From positions 1 through 49,989 of the forward strand of contig DCJA01000038.1 of NCBI GenBank assembly GCA_002317175.1: 49,989 nucleotides of DNA. The letters run 5' to 3'. This document shows, piece by piece, positions 33,402-41,935 of the stretch. Numbering within the stretch: the stretch's first letter is position 1; every line of letters starts with the position of its first letter. The notes under the pieces are model-generated. The model had not been told where the DNA came from. It searched no databases and was given only the letters and a program-made list of their open reading frames with translations. The position numbers and the translations under genes were made by a program. The DNA comes from Lachnospiraceae bacterium UBA1712. GTDB lineage: Bacteria; Bacillota; Clostridia; Lachnospirales; Lachnospiraceae.

Positions 33402-34319
33402 CTAATGAGGTACCTTTACAGCTACAACAATTCCATCAAGAATCTTCTTAACATCTGCCTGGGCAAACTTGGCTTCAGATGTAAGCACCAGTCTGTGACC
33501 AAGAACAGGATATGCCAATGACTTTACATCATCTGGTTTTACAAAGTCCCTGCCATCAATATATGCCTTGGCCTGTGCGGCTCTTATGAGAGCAAGAAGA
33601 GCACGTGGGCTTGCCCCAAGAACAAAGCTGTCATTATGTCTTGTGCCTTCCACTATCTCATATGCGTATTTCTGAATCTCAGGTTTAACCGTAACTTCTG
33701 TAACCTTCTTTTGAATATCAACAACATCATCTGCTGAAATAATACTTTCGACAGACCTAAGGTCTGTTCCTGAAAGCATATTTGCTGCCATACGGAGTTC
33801 CTCTTCCCCAGTTGGATAGCCGATAGATAATCTCATCATGAATCTGTCCATCTGTGCCTCTGGAAGTGGATATGTTCCCATAAACTCCACCGGGTTCTGA
33901 GTTGCTATTACCATAAATGGTTTTGGCAAATCATATTTTTTGCCACCTACAGTTGTCTGCCCTTCACTCATAGCTTCCAAAAGAGCCGACTGAACCTTAG
34001 GTGAAGTTCTGTTAATCTCATCAGCAAGAACAATCTGATGCATAATAGACCCTTTTCTATATTCAAATTCACCTGTCTTCATGTTATAGATTTCTGTACC
34101 CATAACGTCAGTTGGAAGCGTATCTGGTGTAAACTGAATACGACCAAAGTCACAATCCACACAGCGGGCAAGGGTTGAAGCAAGTGTTGTCTTTCCTACA
34201 CCTGGAACATCTTCAAGAAGTATATGTCCTCCAGCGAAGAAACATACCATAAGATTCTCTACAACCTGTTCCTTTCCGACAAAATATTTTCTAATTTGGT
34301 TTTTAAGCTTATTAACCAT
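33402..34319 (-). CDS. MoxR-family AAA+ ATPase
   Basis: A 305-residue AAA+ chaperone-like ATPase. Walker A DVPGVGKTT is at 37-45, Walker B IVLADEINRTSPKVQSALLEAM follows, and the sensor and arginine-finger region includes FMVIATQNPVEFMGTYPLPEAQ. MoxR proteins act with vWA-domain partners in the membrane or envelope. Here the partner is the DUF58 protein encoded next. GAGGACATAA precedes the ATG. The stop of glpK lies 48 bases upstream, so the operon may start in that gap. Confidence 0.95.
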   Translation of the reverse strand: MVNKLKNQIRKYFVGKEQVVENLMVCFFAGGHILLEDVPGVGKTTLASTLARCVDCDFGRIQFTPDTLPTDVMGTEIYNMKTGEFEYRKGSIMHQIVLADEINRTSPKVQSALLEAMSEGQTTVGGKKYDLPKPFMVIATQNPVEFMGTYPLPEAQMDRFMMRLSIGYPTGEEELRMAANMLSGTDLRSVESIISADDVVDIQKKVTEVTVKPEIQKYAYEIVEGTRHNDSFVLGASPRALLALIRAAQAKAYIDGRDFVKPDDVKSLAYPVLGHRLVLTSEAKFAQADVKKILDGIVVAVKVPH

Positions 34320-34367
34320 TTATGTCCTCTTTCTCTTAGTTATTTCCAGTCCTGGCTACACCCTTTT

Positions 34368-35846
34368 TTACATTAGTTTCTCTACTGCTTCCTTCCAGCC
34401 TGCTAGTCTGTCATTTCGCTCTGCTTCATCTATTGCAGAGCTGAATTCAGTATTCATCGAATCATTGCAGCATAGTTCATCTTCATCAGCCCAGAAGCCA
34501 ACTGCAAGTCCCGCAAGGTATGCCGCTCCAAGAGCTGTTGTCTCAACACAGGTTGGCCTTACGACTTTGCTGTTACTAATATCTGCCTGTGTCTGCATCA
34601 GATAATTATTGTTGCTGGCACCGCCATCAACCTTAAGTACATATACGTTATTAATATCTCCTGCAACCTTCTTCATGGCATCAATGATGTCATTGACCTG
34701 ATAGACAATAGAATCCAGACTGGCTCTTATTATATGATAGCGGCCTACGCCCCTTGTTAATCCACTAATAATACCTTTTGCATCCGGTCTCCAATATGGA
34801 GCTCCCAGACCTGTAAATGCCGGTACAATGTAACAGCCATTGGTATCCTTGACTTTCATGGCCAGTTCTTCTGTTTCAGAAGCATTGCTAATCATGCCCA
34901 GTTCATCCCTAAGCCATTGTATAATAGCTCCTCCCATAAACACTGAACCTTCAAGTGCATAGACAACTTTGCCGCCTTTTCCCCAGGCAATTGTGGTAAC
35001 AAGACCTTCGTCCGAAATAACCGGCTTATCACCAATATTCATAAGCAGGAAACAGCCTGTTCCATAGGTATTTTTAATATCACCCTTGTTAAAACATTTC
35101 TGTCCAAATAACGCTGCCTGCTGGTCACCAACTGCGCTTGCAATCTTAATATTTCCACCCAGATAATTTGATACTGTTTCACCATAAATCTCACTGTTTG
35201 ACACAGCGCTTGGAAGCATGCACTCTGGAATATCTAGAAGCTTAAGTATATCCTTATCCCACTCCAGGCTGTTGATATTAAACAGCATGGTTCTTGAGGC
35301 ATTGGAATAATCTGTTACGTGAACCTTTCCTGCTGTAAGTTTCCAGATTAGCCAGGTCTCTACGGTTCCGAATAAAAGATCTCCTCTGATTGCTTTTTCT
35401 CTGGCTCCCTCCACATTATCCAGAATCCACTTTAACTTGGTTCCTGAAAAATAGGGATCTATTACAAGTCCAGTCTTCTGCTGAATGCTGTCCTTGTATT
35501 CCATAATGCTTTCGCAATAGTCTTTGGTTCTTCTGCACTGCCATACAATTGCATTGTACACTGGCAGCCCTGTGTTCTTATCCCATACTATGGTGGTCTC
35601 ACGCTGGTTGGTTATACCTATTGCCTCGATATCCTCTGCTGATATCCCGGCTTTGGTCATGGCTTCTGCTGCCACACCTATCTGCGATGCCCATATTTCC
35701 ATTGGATCATGTTCCACCCAGCCTGGTTTTGGATATATCTGCTTTATCTCTTTTTTTGCAACACTTACGATGTTACTATTTTTATCAAATATAATCGCAC
35801 GCTCGGATGTTGTTCCTGCGTCAAAGGACATGATGTATTTTCCCAT
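34368..35846 (-). CDS. glpK: glycerol kinase
   Basis: GlpK phosphorylates glycerol to sn-glycerol 3-phosphate using ATP in the cytosol. The 492-residue protein shows the FGGY-kinase blocks: YIMSFDAGTTSERAIIFDK at the start, GWVEHDPMEIW, AVGDQQAALFGQKCF, ALEGSVFMGGAIIQWLRDE and VDGGASNNNYLMQTQADI. Neither a glycerol facilitator nor a glycerol-3-phosphate dehydrogenase gene is adjacent. It lies downstream of a lipase-like hydrolase, separated by about 100 bases containing a TATAAT (minus strand) with no good -35. Confidence 0.96.
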   Translation of the reverse strand: MGKYIMSFDAGTTSERAIIFDKNSNIVSVAKKEIKQIYPKPGWVEHDPMEIWASQIGVAAEAMTKAGISAEDIEAIGITNQRETTIVWDKNTGLPVYNAIVWQCRRTKDYCESIMEYKDSIQQKTGLVIDPYFSGTKLKWILDNVEGAREKAIRGDLLFGTVETWLIWKLTAGKVHVTDYSNASRTMLFNINSLEWDKDILKLLDIPECMLPSAVSNSEIYGETVSNYLGGNIKIASAVGDQQAALFGQKCFNKGDIKNTYGTGCFLLMNIGDKPVISDEGLVTTIAWGKGGKVVYALEGSVFMGGAIIQWLRDELGMISNASETEELAMKVKDTNGCYIVPAFTGLGAPYWRPDAKGIISGLTRGVGRYHIIRASLDSIVYQVNDIIDAMKKVAGDINNVYVLKVDGGASNNNYLMQTQADISNSKVVRPTCVETTALGAAYLAGLAVGFWADEDELCCNDSMNTEFSSAIDEAERNDRLAGWKEAVEKLM

Positions 35847-35953
35847 TGTGTTAAGTCCCCTGTTGTTATGTAAACCAATCTTTTCTAATTTATTATATCT
35901 TAAAATGCGAGGATGAATTTACTTATACCTTTTATACTCATGACTTAAAATAT

Positions 35954-36901
35954 TTAGGATTTAATAAACTCCAACATTTCCTCATAGACCATTTGCTTTT
36001 GTGGCTCCAGTAATATCTCATGTCTGAGTCCGTCAAAGGTTCTGACAGTCACATTGCTATAACCTGTTGTTCTTATCACATCTGCTGCCTTCTCTATATC
36101 AGCCGCTGATATACCGCATGGATCATCTCCCCCAGAAAAGAACTTTACAGGAATGGATTTATTGCTCACATTAAAGCCTTCTGGCGAATATGTCTCCATG
36201 GTTAGTCTTACAAGATTGTCATATCCATTTAGGGTAAATGTGAAATTACAGAAAGGATCATCCAGATATTTAATGACCTCTTTCTTATCCGTATTCAGCC
36301 AGGCATGGGACTGATTCTCAGCCTTAAATCTCTTCTCAAAATTAGAACCAGACACAATATAGTCAATTAGCTTTGAATGTGCATGTCCGCCTAAAATGGA
36401 TTTCATCGCATCAATCAGAATTAAGCCCGGTGTCATTCCTGGCAGTTTGGATGGACAGCCCAGAACCATAAGCTTATCTATTTGCTCTTCGTACTGCTTG
36501 AAATAGCATCTGACTACCAAAGACCCCATGCTATGCCCCAAAAGTATATATGGTAACTTGTTATCCCCCAGCTTATCCTGCAGGTACGCTTTGGTCATAA
36601 GAGTAATCTCATGGGCATCCTCTATGAGAGCCTTATAACCACCCTCGTAGAAATATCCCAAATCCTTAATATCCTTAATGCTCTCCCCATGACCCCTGTG
36701 ATCATGAATTACACACAGATAACCTTCATTGGCAAGATAGCTCATAAACTCAAGGTATCTTTCCTTATGCTCACACATACCATGAACAAGCTGAACTACG
36801 CCCTTTATATCTTTTGAATCTGAAGGCTCTATTCTTAACGCTGATATATTTAAGCCATCGATTTTAGAATTAAAATCAAACTTCGTTTCCATCAAAGCCA
36901 T
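35954..36901 (-). CDS. alpha/beta hydrolase, monoacylglycerol lipase-like (serine hydrolase)
   Basis: A 315-residue cytosolic alpha/beta hydrolase. The nucleophile is S124 in LLGHSMGSLV, the oxyanion region is VQLVHGMCEHKERY, HDHRGHGES follows the typical YGxxHRGHG-like pattern, and the catalytic His sits in DGLRHEILLEP. These features match lysophospholipase and monoglyceride lipase (PldB-type) proteins. There is no signal peptide. Its position next to glpK would fit release of glycerol from acylglycerols inside the cell, which is inference. Confidence 0.85.
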   Translation of the reverse strand: MALMETKFDFNSKIDGLNISALRIEPSDSKDIKGVVQLVHGMCEHKERYLEFMSYLANEGYLCVIHDHRGHGESIKDIKDLGYFYEGGYKALIEDAHEITLMTKAYLQDKLGDNKLPYILLGHSMGSLVVRCYFKQYEEQIDKLMVLGCPSKLPGMTPGLILIDAMKSILGGHAHSKLIDYIVSGSNFEKRFKAENQSHAWLNTDKKEVIKYLDDPFCNFTFTLNGYDNLVRLTMETYSPEGFNVSNKSIPVKFFSGGDDPCGISAADIEKAADVIRTTGYSNVTVRTFDGLRHEILLEPQKQMVYEEMLEFIKS

Positions 36902-36969
36902 ATCTACACCCCTAATACTATTCTTTGTTACACTGTTATTTTCTCAATGAATTTTGAACTATGCCCACA

Positions 36970-37971
36970 TTAGTTATATTTCATTACATATTCTGCGTGA
37001 AATCTGTCTCCCGCAGATAAAACATTGGTATACTCTCTGTCTGTAATCTCTCCAGCAAAATCTACATGGTCACAACGTCCATACCAGGGTTCAATACACA
37101 CAAAAGGAGCATTCTTTTCTTCTGGCGACCAGATAGCAAAAAGTGGAGTATCAAATAATACTGTTATATATTCGTGACCTTCTGGATCTATCAATCCCAC
37201 ACTGTTTGCCTGATTACCCTCAATCATATATGTACATCTGTCAAAAAATCCCTCTGTGATATCACAGCTTCCAGCTGTAAGAGGAAGCACTATATCCTCT
37301 GAAATAGCCAGTCCTGTATCTCTGGTATTTCCATGATGATGAATCTCACTGGCAGCAACTGTCTTTGCACCAAAATCTATTACTGTGCTGGTATATACTC
37401 CTGCCTTACCATTGGTCTTTTCTGTTGTTGTGGCATCCTTGGCTAATGCATCAACATTACCTGCTTCTCTGTCAAATCTGCCAAATGAGATCCTGTAGCC
37501 TTCTTTTCTGTCCCCCTCGTCAACTGGACAGATAAATGCTGGATGTGCACCAATTGAAAATGGCAATGCTTCTGCTCCCGGATTCTCAACCTCCCACAAC
37601 ACCTTAAGCCCATTATCCTTAAGCTGATATCCAATCTTTAATACAAATTCGTATGGATATTTGGAAATAGTATCATCACTACTCTCCAGTTTGAACCAGA
37701 TGGTATCATCGCTTTGACTTATCATTGTATGCTCCATATCTCTTGCAAAGCCATGCTGACCCATAGAATATGTCTTGCCCTTGGCACTATACTCTTTGTT
37801 CTTCAGACTTCCTACAAACGGAAACAAAACTGGTGAAGTTCTAGCCCAGTACTTCTTATCTGCATACCACATGTACTCTCTGTTATCTGCTTTTGATCTG
37901 ACTGATTTTAACTCAGCACCAAATGAATCTATTTCAACTATCAGCTTTTCATTTTCCAATGTATATCGCAT
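36970..37971 (-). CDS. aldose 1-epimerase family protein, LacX-like
   Basis: A 333-residue galactose mutarotase-fold protein. The catalytic His is in IGAHPAFICPV and the base Glu in CIEPWYGRCDH. VLFPFVGSLKN and GQHGFARDMEH are typical of the LacX group rather than GalM. Such proteins act on sugar anomers or phosphorylated sugars, and the exact sugar is unknown. AAGGAG lies before the ATG. It is 18 bases after glycerate kinase and likely in the same transcript. Confidence 0.88.
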   Translation of the reverse strand: MRYTLENEKLIVEIDSFGAELKSVRSKADNREYMWYADKKYWARTSPVLFPFVGSLKNKEYSAKGKTYSMGQHGFARDMEHTMISQSDDTIWFKLESSDDTISKYPYEFVLKIGYQLKDNGLKVLWEVENPGAEALPFSIGAHPAFICPVDEGDRKEGYRISFGRFDREAGNVDALAKDATTTEKTNGKAGVYTSTVIDFGAKTVAASEIHHHGNTRDTGLAISEDIVLPLTAGSCDITEGFFDRCTYMIEGNQANSVGLIDPEGHEYITVLFDTPLFAIWSPEEKNAPFVCIEPWYGRCDHVDFAGEITDREYTNVLSAGDRFHAEYVMKYN

Positions 37972-37989
37972 GTTCTTTCTCCTTTTGGT

Positions 37990-39132
37990 TTACATAATTA
38001 TATTAAATACCTGCTCCGCCGTCTTGCTCAGATTGCTCATGGCAGTTGTCTTCTCAAGTGCCTCATCAAGCGAAACCACTCCCTGAAGTATTGTAAAATA
38101 TGCATCTATTCCGTGGTCATTTACAACAGATGCATCGTCAGAGGCACATCCGCAAAACGCTATCACTTTCTTGCCATACTTCTTTGCTAATGAGGCAACT
38201 CCCACTGGTGCCTTACCCATTATGGTCTGCGAATCCATACGGCCCTCGCCTGTAATGACTATGTCTACATCTTTAATTCTGTCTTCTAGCTTTGTTTCTT
38301 CAAGAACTATTTCTATTCCTGGTTCAAGACTTGCATTAAGAAATGTTCTAAAGGCAAATCCCATCCCTCCTGCAGCTCCGCTTCCAGGATAGTCCATATC
38401 TCCAGCTGAGAGCTTGGCATAATGAGCAAGCCAGGCATCCATCTGCTCAATCATCACAGCTGTTGCACCTTTTTGTGGACCGTATACTGCGGAACAGCCC
38501 ATGTTGCCACACAAGGGATTTTTTACATCGCAGGCCACTTGGAAAGTACATTCTGACAATTCCTGCAGTCTATGTTCTCCAGATATGGATTCAAGTTCAT
38601 TTAGTCCTTTTGCTCCTCTGGCTATTGGCTTAGCATTTCCATCCACAAAGGCATAGCCCAGTGCCTGTAGCATTCCAACTCCGCCATCATTGGTAGAACT
38701 TCCGCCTATACCTATTATAAATCTTCTACAGCCTTCAGTTATGGCCGTCTTTATCAACTCACCTACTCCATAAGTTGTAGTCTCGAAGGGATTAAGCTGT
38801 TCCTTTTTTAAAAGTGCAATTCCTGCTGCCTCTGCCATTTCGATAACAGCAGTCTTTGCCTTGCCATCGTCTATGATTCCCCACTTTGCTTTAGTCGGCT
38901 CACCCAGGGGGCCTGTAACCAGAGAGGTCATAATTCTCCCTCTCATCCCCTCAACTAGTGCATCAACTGTACCCTCTCCGCCATCTGCAATGGGACATAT
39001 ATCTATGTTTGGCAAAGCTTTGGTATTATTATTTCTTTCGTAAGCCCGTCTGATGCCATCCGCTATGGCACTGCCTGCTTCCAATGAACTCATACTGCCC
39101 TTAAACGAATCTATTGCGATTACTACCTTCAT
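37990..39132 (-). CDS. glycerate kinase, GlxK/GarK type
   Basis: A 380-residue type-I glycerate kinase, which phosphorylates D-glycerate (to 2-phosphoglycerate in most GlxK/GarK-type enzymes). The family blocks are VVIAIDSFKGSMSSLEAG at the start, ICPIADGGEGTVDALV, IGIGGSSTNDGGVGMLQALG, and near the C-terminus DIVITGEGRMDSQTIMGKAP. Cytosolic. It follows the YhhN gene by ten bases. No glyoxylate carboligase or tartronate semialdehyde reductase lies next to it in this window. Confidence 0.94.
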   Translation of the reverse strand: MKVVIAIDSFKGSMSSLEAGSAIADGIRRAYERNNNTKALPNIDICPIADGGEGTVDALVEGMRGRIMTSLVTGPLGEPTKAKWGIIDDGKAKTAVIEMAEAAGIALLKKEQLNPFETTTYGVGELIKTAITEGCRRFIIGIGGSSTNDGGVGMLQALGYAFVDGNAKPIARGAKGLNELESISGEHRLQELSECTFQVACDVKNPLCGNMGCSAVYGPQKGATAVMIEQMDAWLAHYAKLSAGDMDYPGSGAAGGMGFAFRTFLNASLEPGIEIVLEETKLEDRIKDVDIVITGEGRMDSQTIMGKAPVGVASLAKKYGKKVIAFCGCASDDASVVNDHGIDAYFTILQGVVSLDEALEKTTAMSNLSKTAEQVFNIIM

Positions 39133-39142
39133 AATTCGACCT

Positions 39143-39820
39143 CTATCTTAATACAAACAGACTGCCCGCGATCAGCAGCTGGCCAATGTAATAAAGGGAA
39201 AGATTGGTGATTCGAAGTGAGAATTTAGTAGTTCCACTAAAGGTATTAAAGATAAGCACTATGTCTGATGCAGTAAACAGTACTGCTCCAATAGCATAGA
39301 TTATGTCATGCGTGCCAGCAGTTACCAGGGCTATATTGATAGCCATAACAGTCATAATAATTACTGCTCCAAGATAAAATACGCCAAATATCTTGAATGC
39401 CATCTTAACTTCCATTGTTTTGAAAATATAAGTAAGAAGTGCTGCTGCAAGCACTGCTCCAATCGCGATATCAAGAATGAGATTATCCGTAAGTGGAATA
39501 AGTGCTGTCAGATATAAAATGTGTCCTATAAGAAAAGCCAGAATACCAGCCAGAAATGCCTTCTGACCGTTCTGTTTAAGAACAAATCTAAGATTAAGAA
39601 GGATGTCACCTATCATTCCAAAGATAAGTCCAATAAAAATCTTTAATCCCAATGAATTGTGTGATACCTGCTGATAACATATACAGCCAATGCTAACAAA
39701 CATCAGCGCAGCGCAACCCTTAAGAATATCTGCTGCAAGATATTTTTGCTTATGCTCAACAGTGATAAAGACACCCTGCAAAATCATTCCAACAATTGCT
39801 AATAAAATAATAACTGTCAT
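39143..39820 (-). CDS. YhhN family membrane protein (lysoplasmalogenase-like)
   Basis: A 225-residue membrane protein with seven or eight helices, such as IILLAIVGMILQGVFI, the GDILLNLRFVL motif and AFLIGHILYLTALI. The late segment IIYAIGAVLFTASDIVLIF carries the conserved SD. YhhN/TMEM86 relatives hydrolyse the vinyl-ether bond of lysoplasmalogens. That activity has been shown for some members, so it is likely but not proved here. GGGGTATAGG precedes the ATG, and an extended -10 element lies at 39865-39873. Confidence 0.85.
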   Translation of the reverse strand: MTVIILLAIVGMILQGVFITVEHKQKYLAADILKGCAALMFVSIGCICYQQVSHNSLGLKIFIGLIFGMIGDILLNLRFVLKQNGQKAFLAGILAFLIGHILYLTALIPLTDNLILDIAIGAVLAAALLTYIFKTMEVKMAFKIFGVFYLGAVIIMTVMAINIALVTAGTHDIIYAIGAVLFTASDIVLIFNTFSGTTKFSLRITNLSLYYIGQLLIAGSLFVLR

Positions 39821-39864
39821 ACCCTATACCCCTTTTAATTAGTATTTATTATAACCCTGAAAAT

Positions 39865-39873
39865 ATTATATCA
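39865..39873 (-). promoter_or_regulatory. extended -10 promoter of the YhhN/glycerate kinase operon
   Basis: On the minus strand TGATATAAT is a full extended -10 element 45 bases upstream of the YhhN start codon. A second TATAAT closer to the gene lacks a spaced -35. Confidence 0.5.
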
Positions 39874-39905
39874 AATCCTATGCGTGTGGGCATCCATTTT
39901 GTCTC

Positions 39906-39972
39906 CCTATTACATAACAGTAGTCCTATTACAAACCGTCGTCTGGAAGCTGCATGCATCTTATGTAGTAGG
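39906..39972. repeat. alternative hairpin arms in the gap before YhhN
   Basis: CCTATTACATA at 39906-39916 and TCCTATTAC at 39924-39932 can each pair with TATGTAGTAGG(A) at 39962-39973, with one G-T pair. The two arms compete for one partner. The element lies between the HD-GYP terminator and the YhhN promoter and explains no gene I can see. Confidence 0.4.
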
Positions 39973-39984
39973 ATTGTGGTAGAA

Positions 39985-40012
39985 AATGGGCTCTACCAAA
40001 GTAGAACCCATT
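39985..40012 (-). terminator. rho-independent terminator of the HD-GYP gene
   Basis: On the minus strand AATGGGTTCTAC, loop TTTG and GTAGAGCCCATT form a 12-position stem with one mismatch, followed by TTTCTACC. It starts only a few bases after the stop codon at 40017. Confidence 0.85.
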
Positions 40013-40016
40013 GTTA

Positions 40017-41789
40017 TTACAATATATATTTCTCGTCTGTTTCATAATCAGAATGAACCAGCCCCTTTTTATACATTTCATAGAATATATCCAGAATATC
40101 CGGATCAAACTGAGTAGCTCTTCCCTTTAGAAGTTCCTGTTCAATGATTTCTCCCGGAAGATTATTACGATACACACGCTTTGAATTCATAGCATCAAAT
40201 GCGTCTGCAACAGCAATAATTCTGCCATAGATTGGAATATCTTCTCCATACAGACCACTTGGATATCCCTTACCATCATATCTTTCATGGTGGTATTTTG
40301 CACCAAAGTCCAGGTCTGGTATTACCTTCATATCCTTAAGTATCTCTGCACCCATGGTGGTATGCGTCTTTAACTGATCATATTCCTCGTTGGTTAACGG
40401 GCCATTCTTCTTAAGAATAGAATCTGGTACACCTATTTTTCCTATATCATGCAATAGAGCAACATATCTTAGGTTTTGAAGTTCTTCCTCTCCCCATCTC
40501 AATTCCTTTGCAATCTGTACCGAATAATCCGCAACGCGAATACTGTGACCCTTGGTATACATATCCTTGGCATCTATGGTTGCCGCAATAGCAGTAATTG
40601 ACTGAAGAGTCAGAGCCTCAAGTTCTCTAGTCTTTTTCTTCAGGTCCTTTTGAAGCTTAATCTTCAGTTCATTGACCTCATTGAACTTCTGCTCTTCCTT
40701 ACTAAGATCATATATCATGCAGACTGTACACATAGGCTCATGATACTTGTCAAAAATAGTATTGAAATTGACTGAACAGAATATATCCTTATCCTTTTCC
40801 TTCAGTCTGAAGCTATTTCTTAAATCAGATTTATTAACCTCATCCAGCAGTTTTTCAACACTGTCAAATATTACTTTTCCATCCTTACTTACATTTTCCG
40901 GTGTATCCAAATTAGCTAGCTCATTATCAACTTCTGTTCCTCTGTCATCGTCAGGAATAACGAACATATCATCAAATGAACTGTTTCCAACAGATTCAAT
41001 ATTAAAAAACTTCATGGCAAAATCATTTGCCTTGGTAATGACATGCTTATCGTCAAGAACAATTACCGAAGTATCAACATTGTGATATATATAATTGGCT
41101 GTATTGGCCAGAGAGATACTAAATCCATTAAACTTATCTGCTACGATAAGATTTGCTATAAAGCAGACAAATGCGCCATAACAGGTACTAGGAAATGAAG
41201 GCAGCCCCATTATAGGCAATACAGTATCTGGAATAATTGAAATCATCAGCATGCAGTGAGCAATCACCAGTATAATAATCATCTCACGCTCGCGCTTATG
41301 CTTTGCTCTGATAAGCCATATTATTCCCATACATAATAAAAACAAAAAGATTGCTCCTATATATATACTTTCAAATGTTCTGGCAAAACTTGGATTAGAA
41401 TAATAAGCAGTTCGTCCATTGATTCTTACCCAGTTAACCGTAGATGGCTGGCCTAATGTACATAAAACTGCTATACCTGTGATCACTATTGGTATATGAA
41501 TTATTGCAAAGTGTTTTTTTATCAGACCAGTAACATATCTGACAAATATTACTTCGTTACATATAAAAAATATGATACCTGCCAGTCCCACAACTCGCCA
41601 TGCCGTACACAAAGCGTAATTGGTATTGAAGCCCAGCAATGCATATCCTATATTCCACATAAATACACATATAGAACTTACCAATAGTGTATTATGTACA
41701 GTATTTCTATTTTTTTCTCTGAAATAAAAGCCAACTCCCATACTCAGAGCAAGAGTTCCTATCATTATCAAGCTAACATTAACTGCCAT
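40017..41789 (-). CDS. membrane sensor with PAS-like and HD-GYP domains (putative cyclic-di-GMP phosphodiesterase)
   Basis: A 590-residue regulator. Residues 1-220 hold seven membrane helices of the kind found at the N-terminus of some histidine kinases. Residues about 230-365 form a PAS-like domain. A short coiled coil (370-395) precedes an HD-GYP domain. Metal and signature residues are complete: H447-D448 in LLHDIGKIGVP, H476, H500-H501 in KYHHERYDGKGYPSG (GYP at 508-510) and IAVADAFDAM. HD-GYP enzymes hydrolyse cyclic di-GMP. No GGDEF domain is encoded nearby. AGAGGAAATAT precedes the ATG. It is a single-gene unit with its own terminator. Confidence 0.92.
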   Translation of the reverse strand: MAVNVSLIMIGTLALSMGVGFYFREKNRNTVHNTLLVSSICVFMWNIGYALLGFNTNYALCTAWRVVGLAGIIFFICNEVIFVRYVTGLIKKHFAIIHIPIVITGIAVLCTLGQPSTVNWVRINGRTAYYSNPSFARTFESIYIGAIFLFLLCMGIIWLIRAKHKREREMIIILVIAHCMLMISIIPDTVLPIMGLPSFPSTCYGAFVCFIANLIVADKFNGFSISLANTANYIYHNVDTSVIVLDDKHVITKANDFAMKFFNIESVGNSSFDDMFVIPDDDRGTEVDNELANLDTPENVSKDGKVIFDSVEKLLDEVNKSDLRNSFRLKEKDKDIFCSVNFNTIFDKYHEPMCTVCMIYDLSKEEQKFNEVNELKIKLQKDLKKKTRELEALTLQSITAIAATIDAKDMYTKGHSIRVADYSVQIAKELRWGEEELQNLRYVALLHDIGKIGVPDSILKKNGPLTNEEYDQLKTHTTMGAEILKDMKVIPDLDFGAKYHHERYDGKGYPSGLYGEDIPIYGRIIAVADAFDAMNSKRVYRNNLPGEIIEQELLKGRATQFDPDILDIFYEMYKKGLVHSDYETDEKYIL

Positions 41790-41935
41790 ATATTTCCTCT
41801 TTTATTATTAATTGTATTTTTATTCAACGAGTATATATACCATAATATCTATGACCTAATCAAGTAATAAATCTGTTTCATCTCATATAACTTTAGTCCA
41901 CTATGATTTACTTAAGCATTATATACTATATCCTT

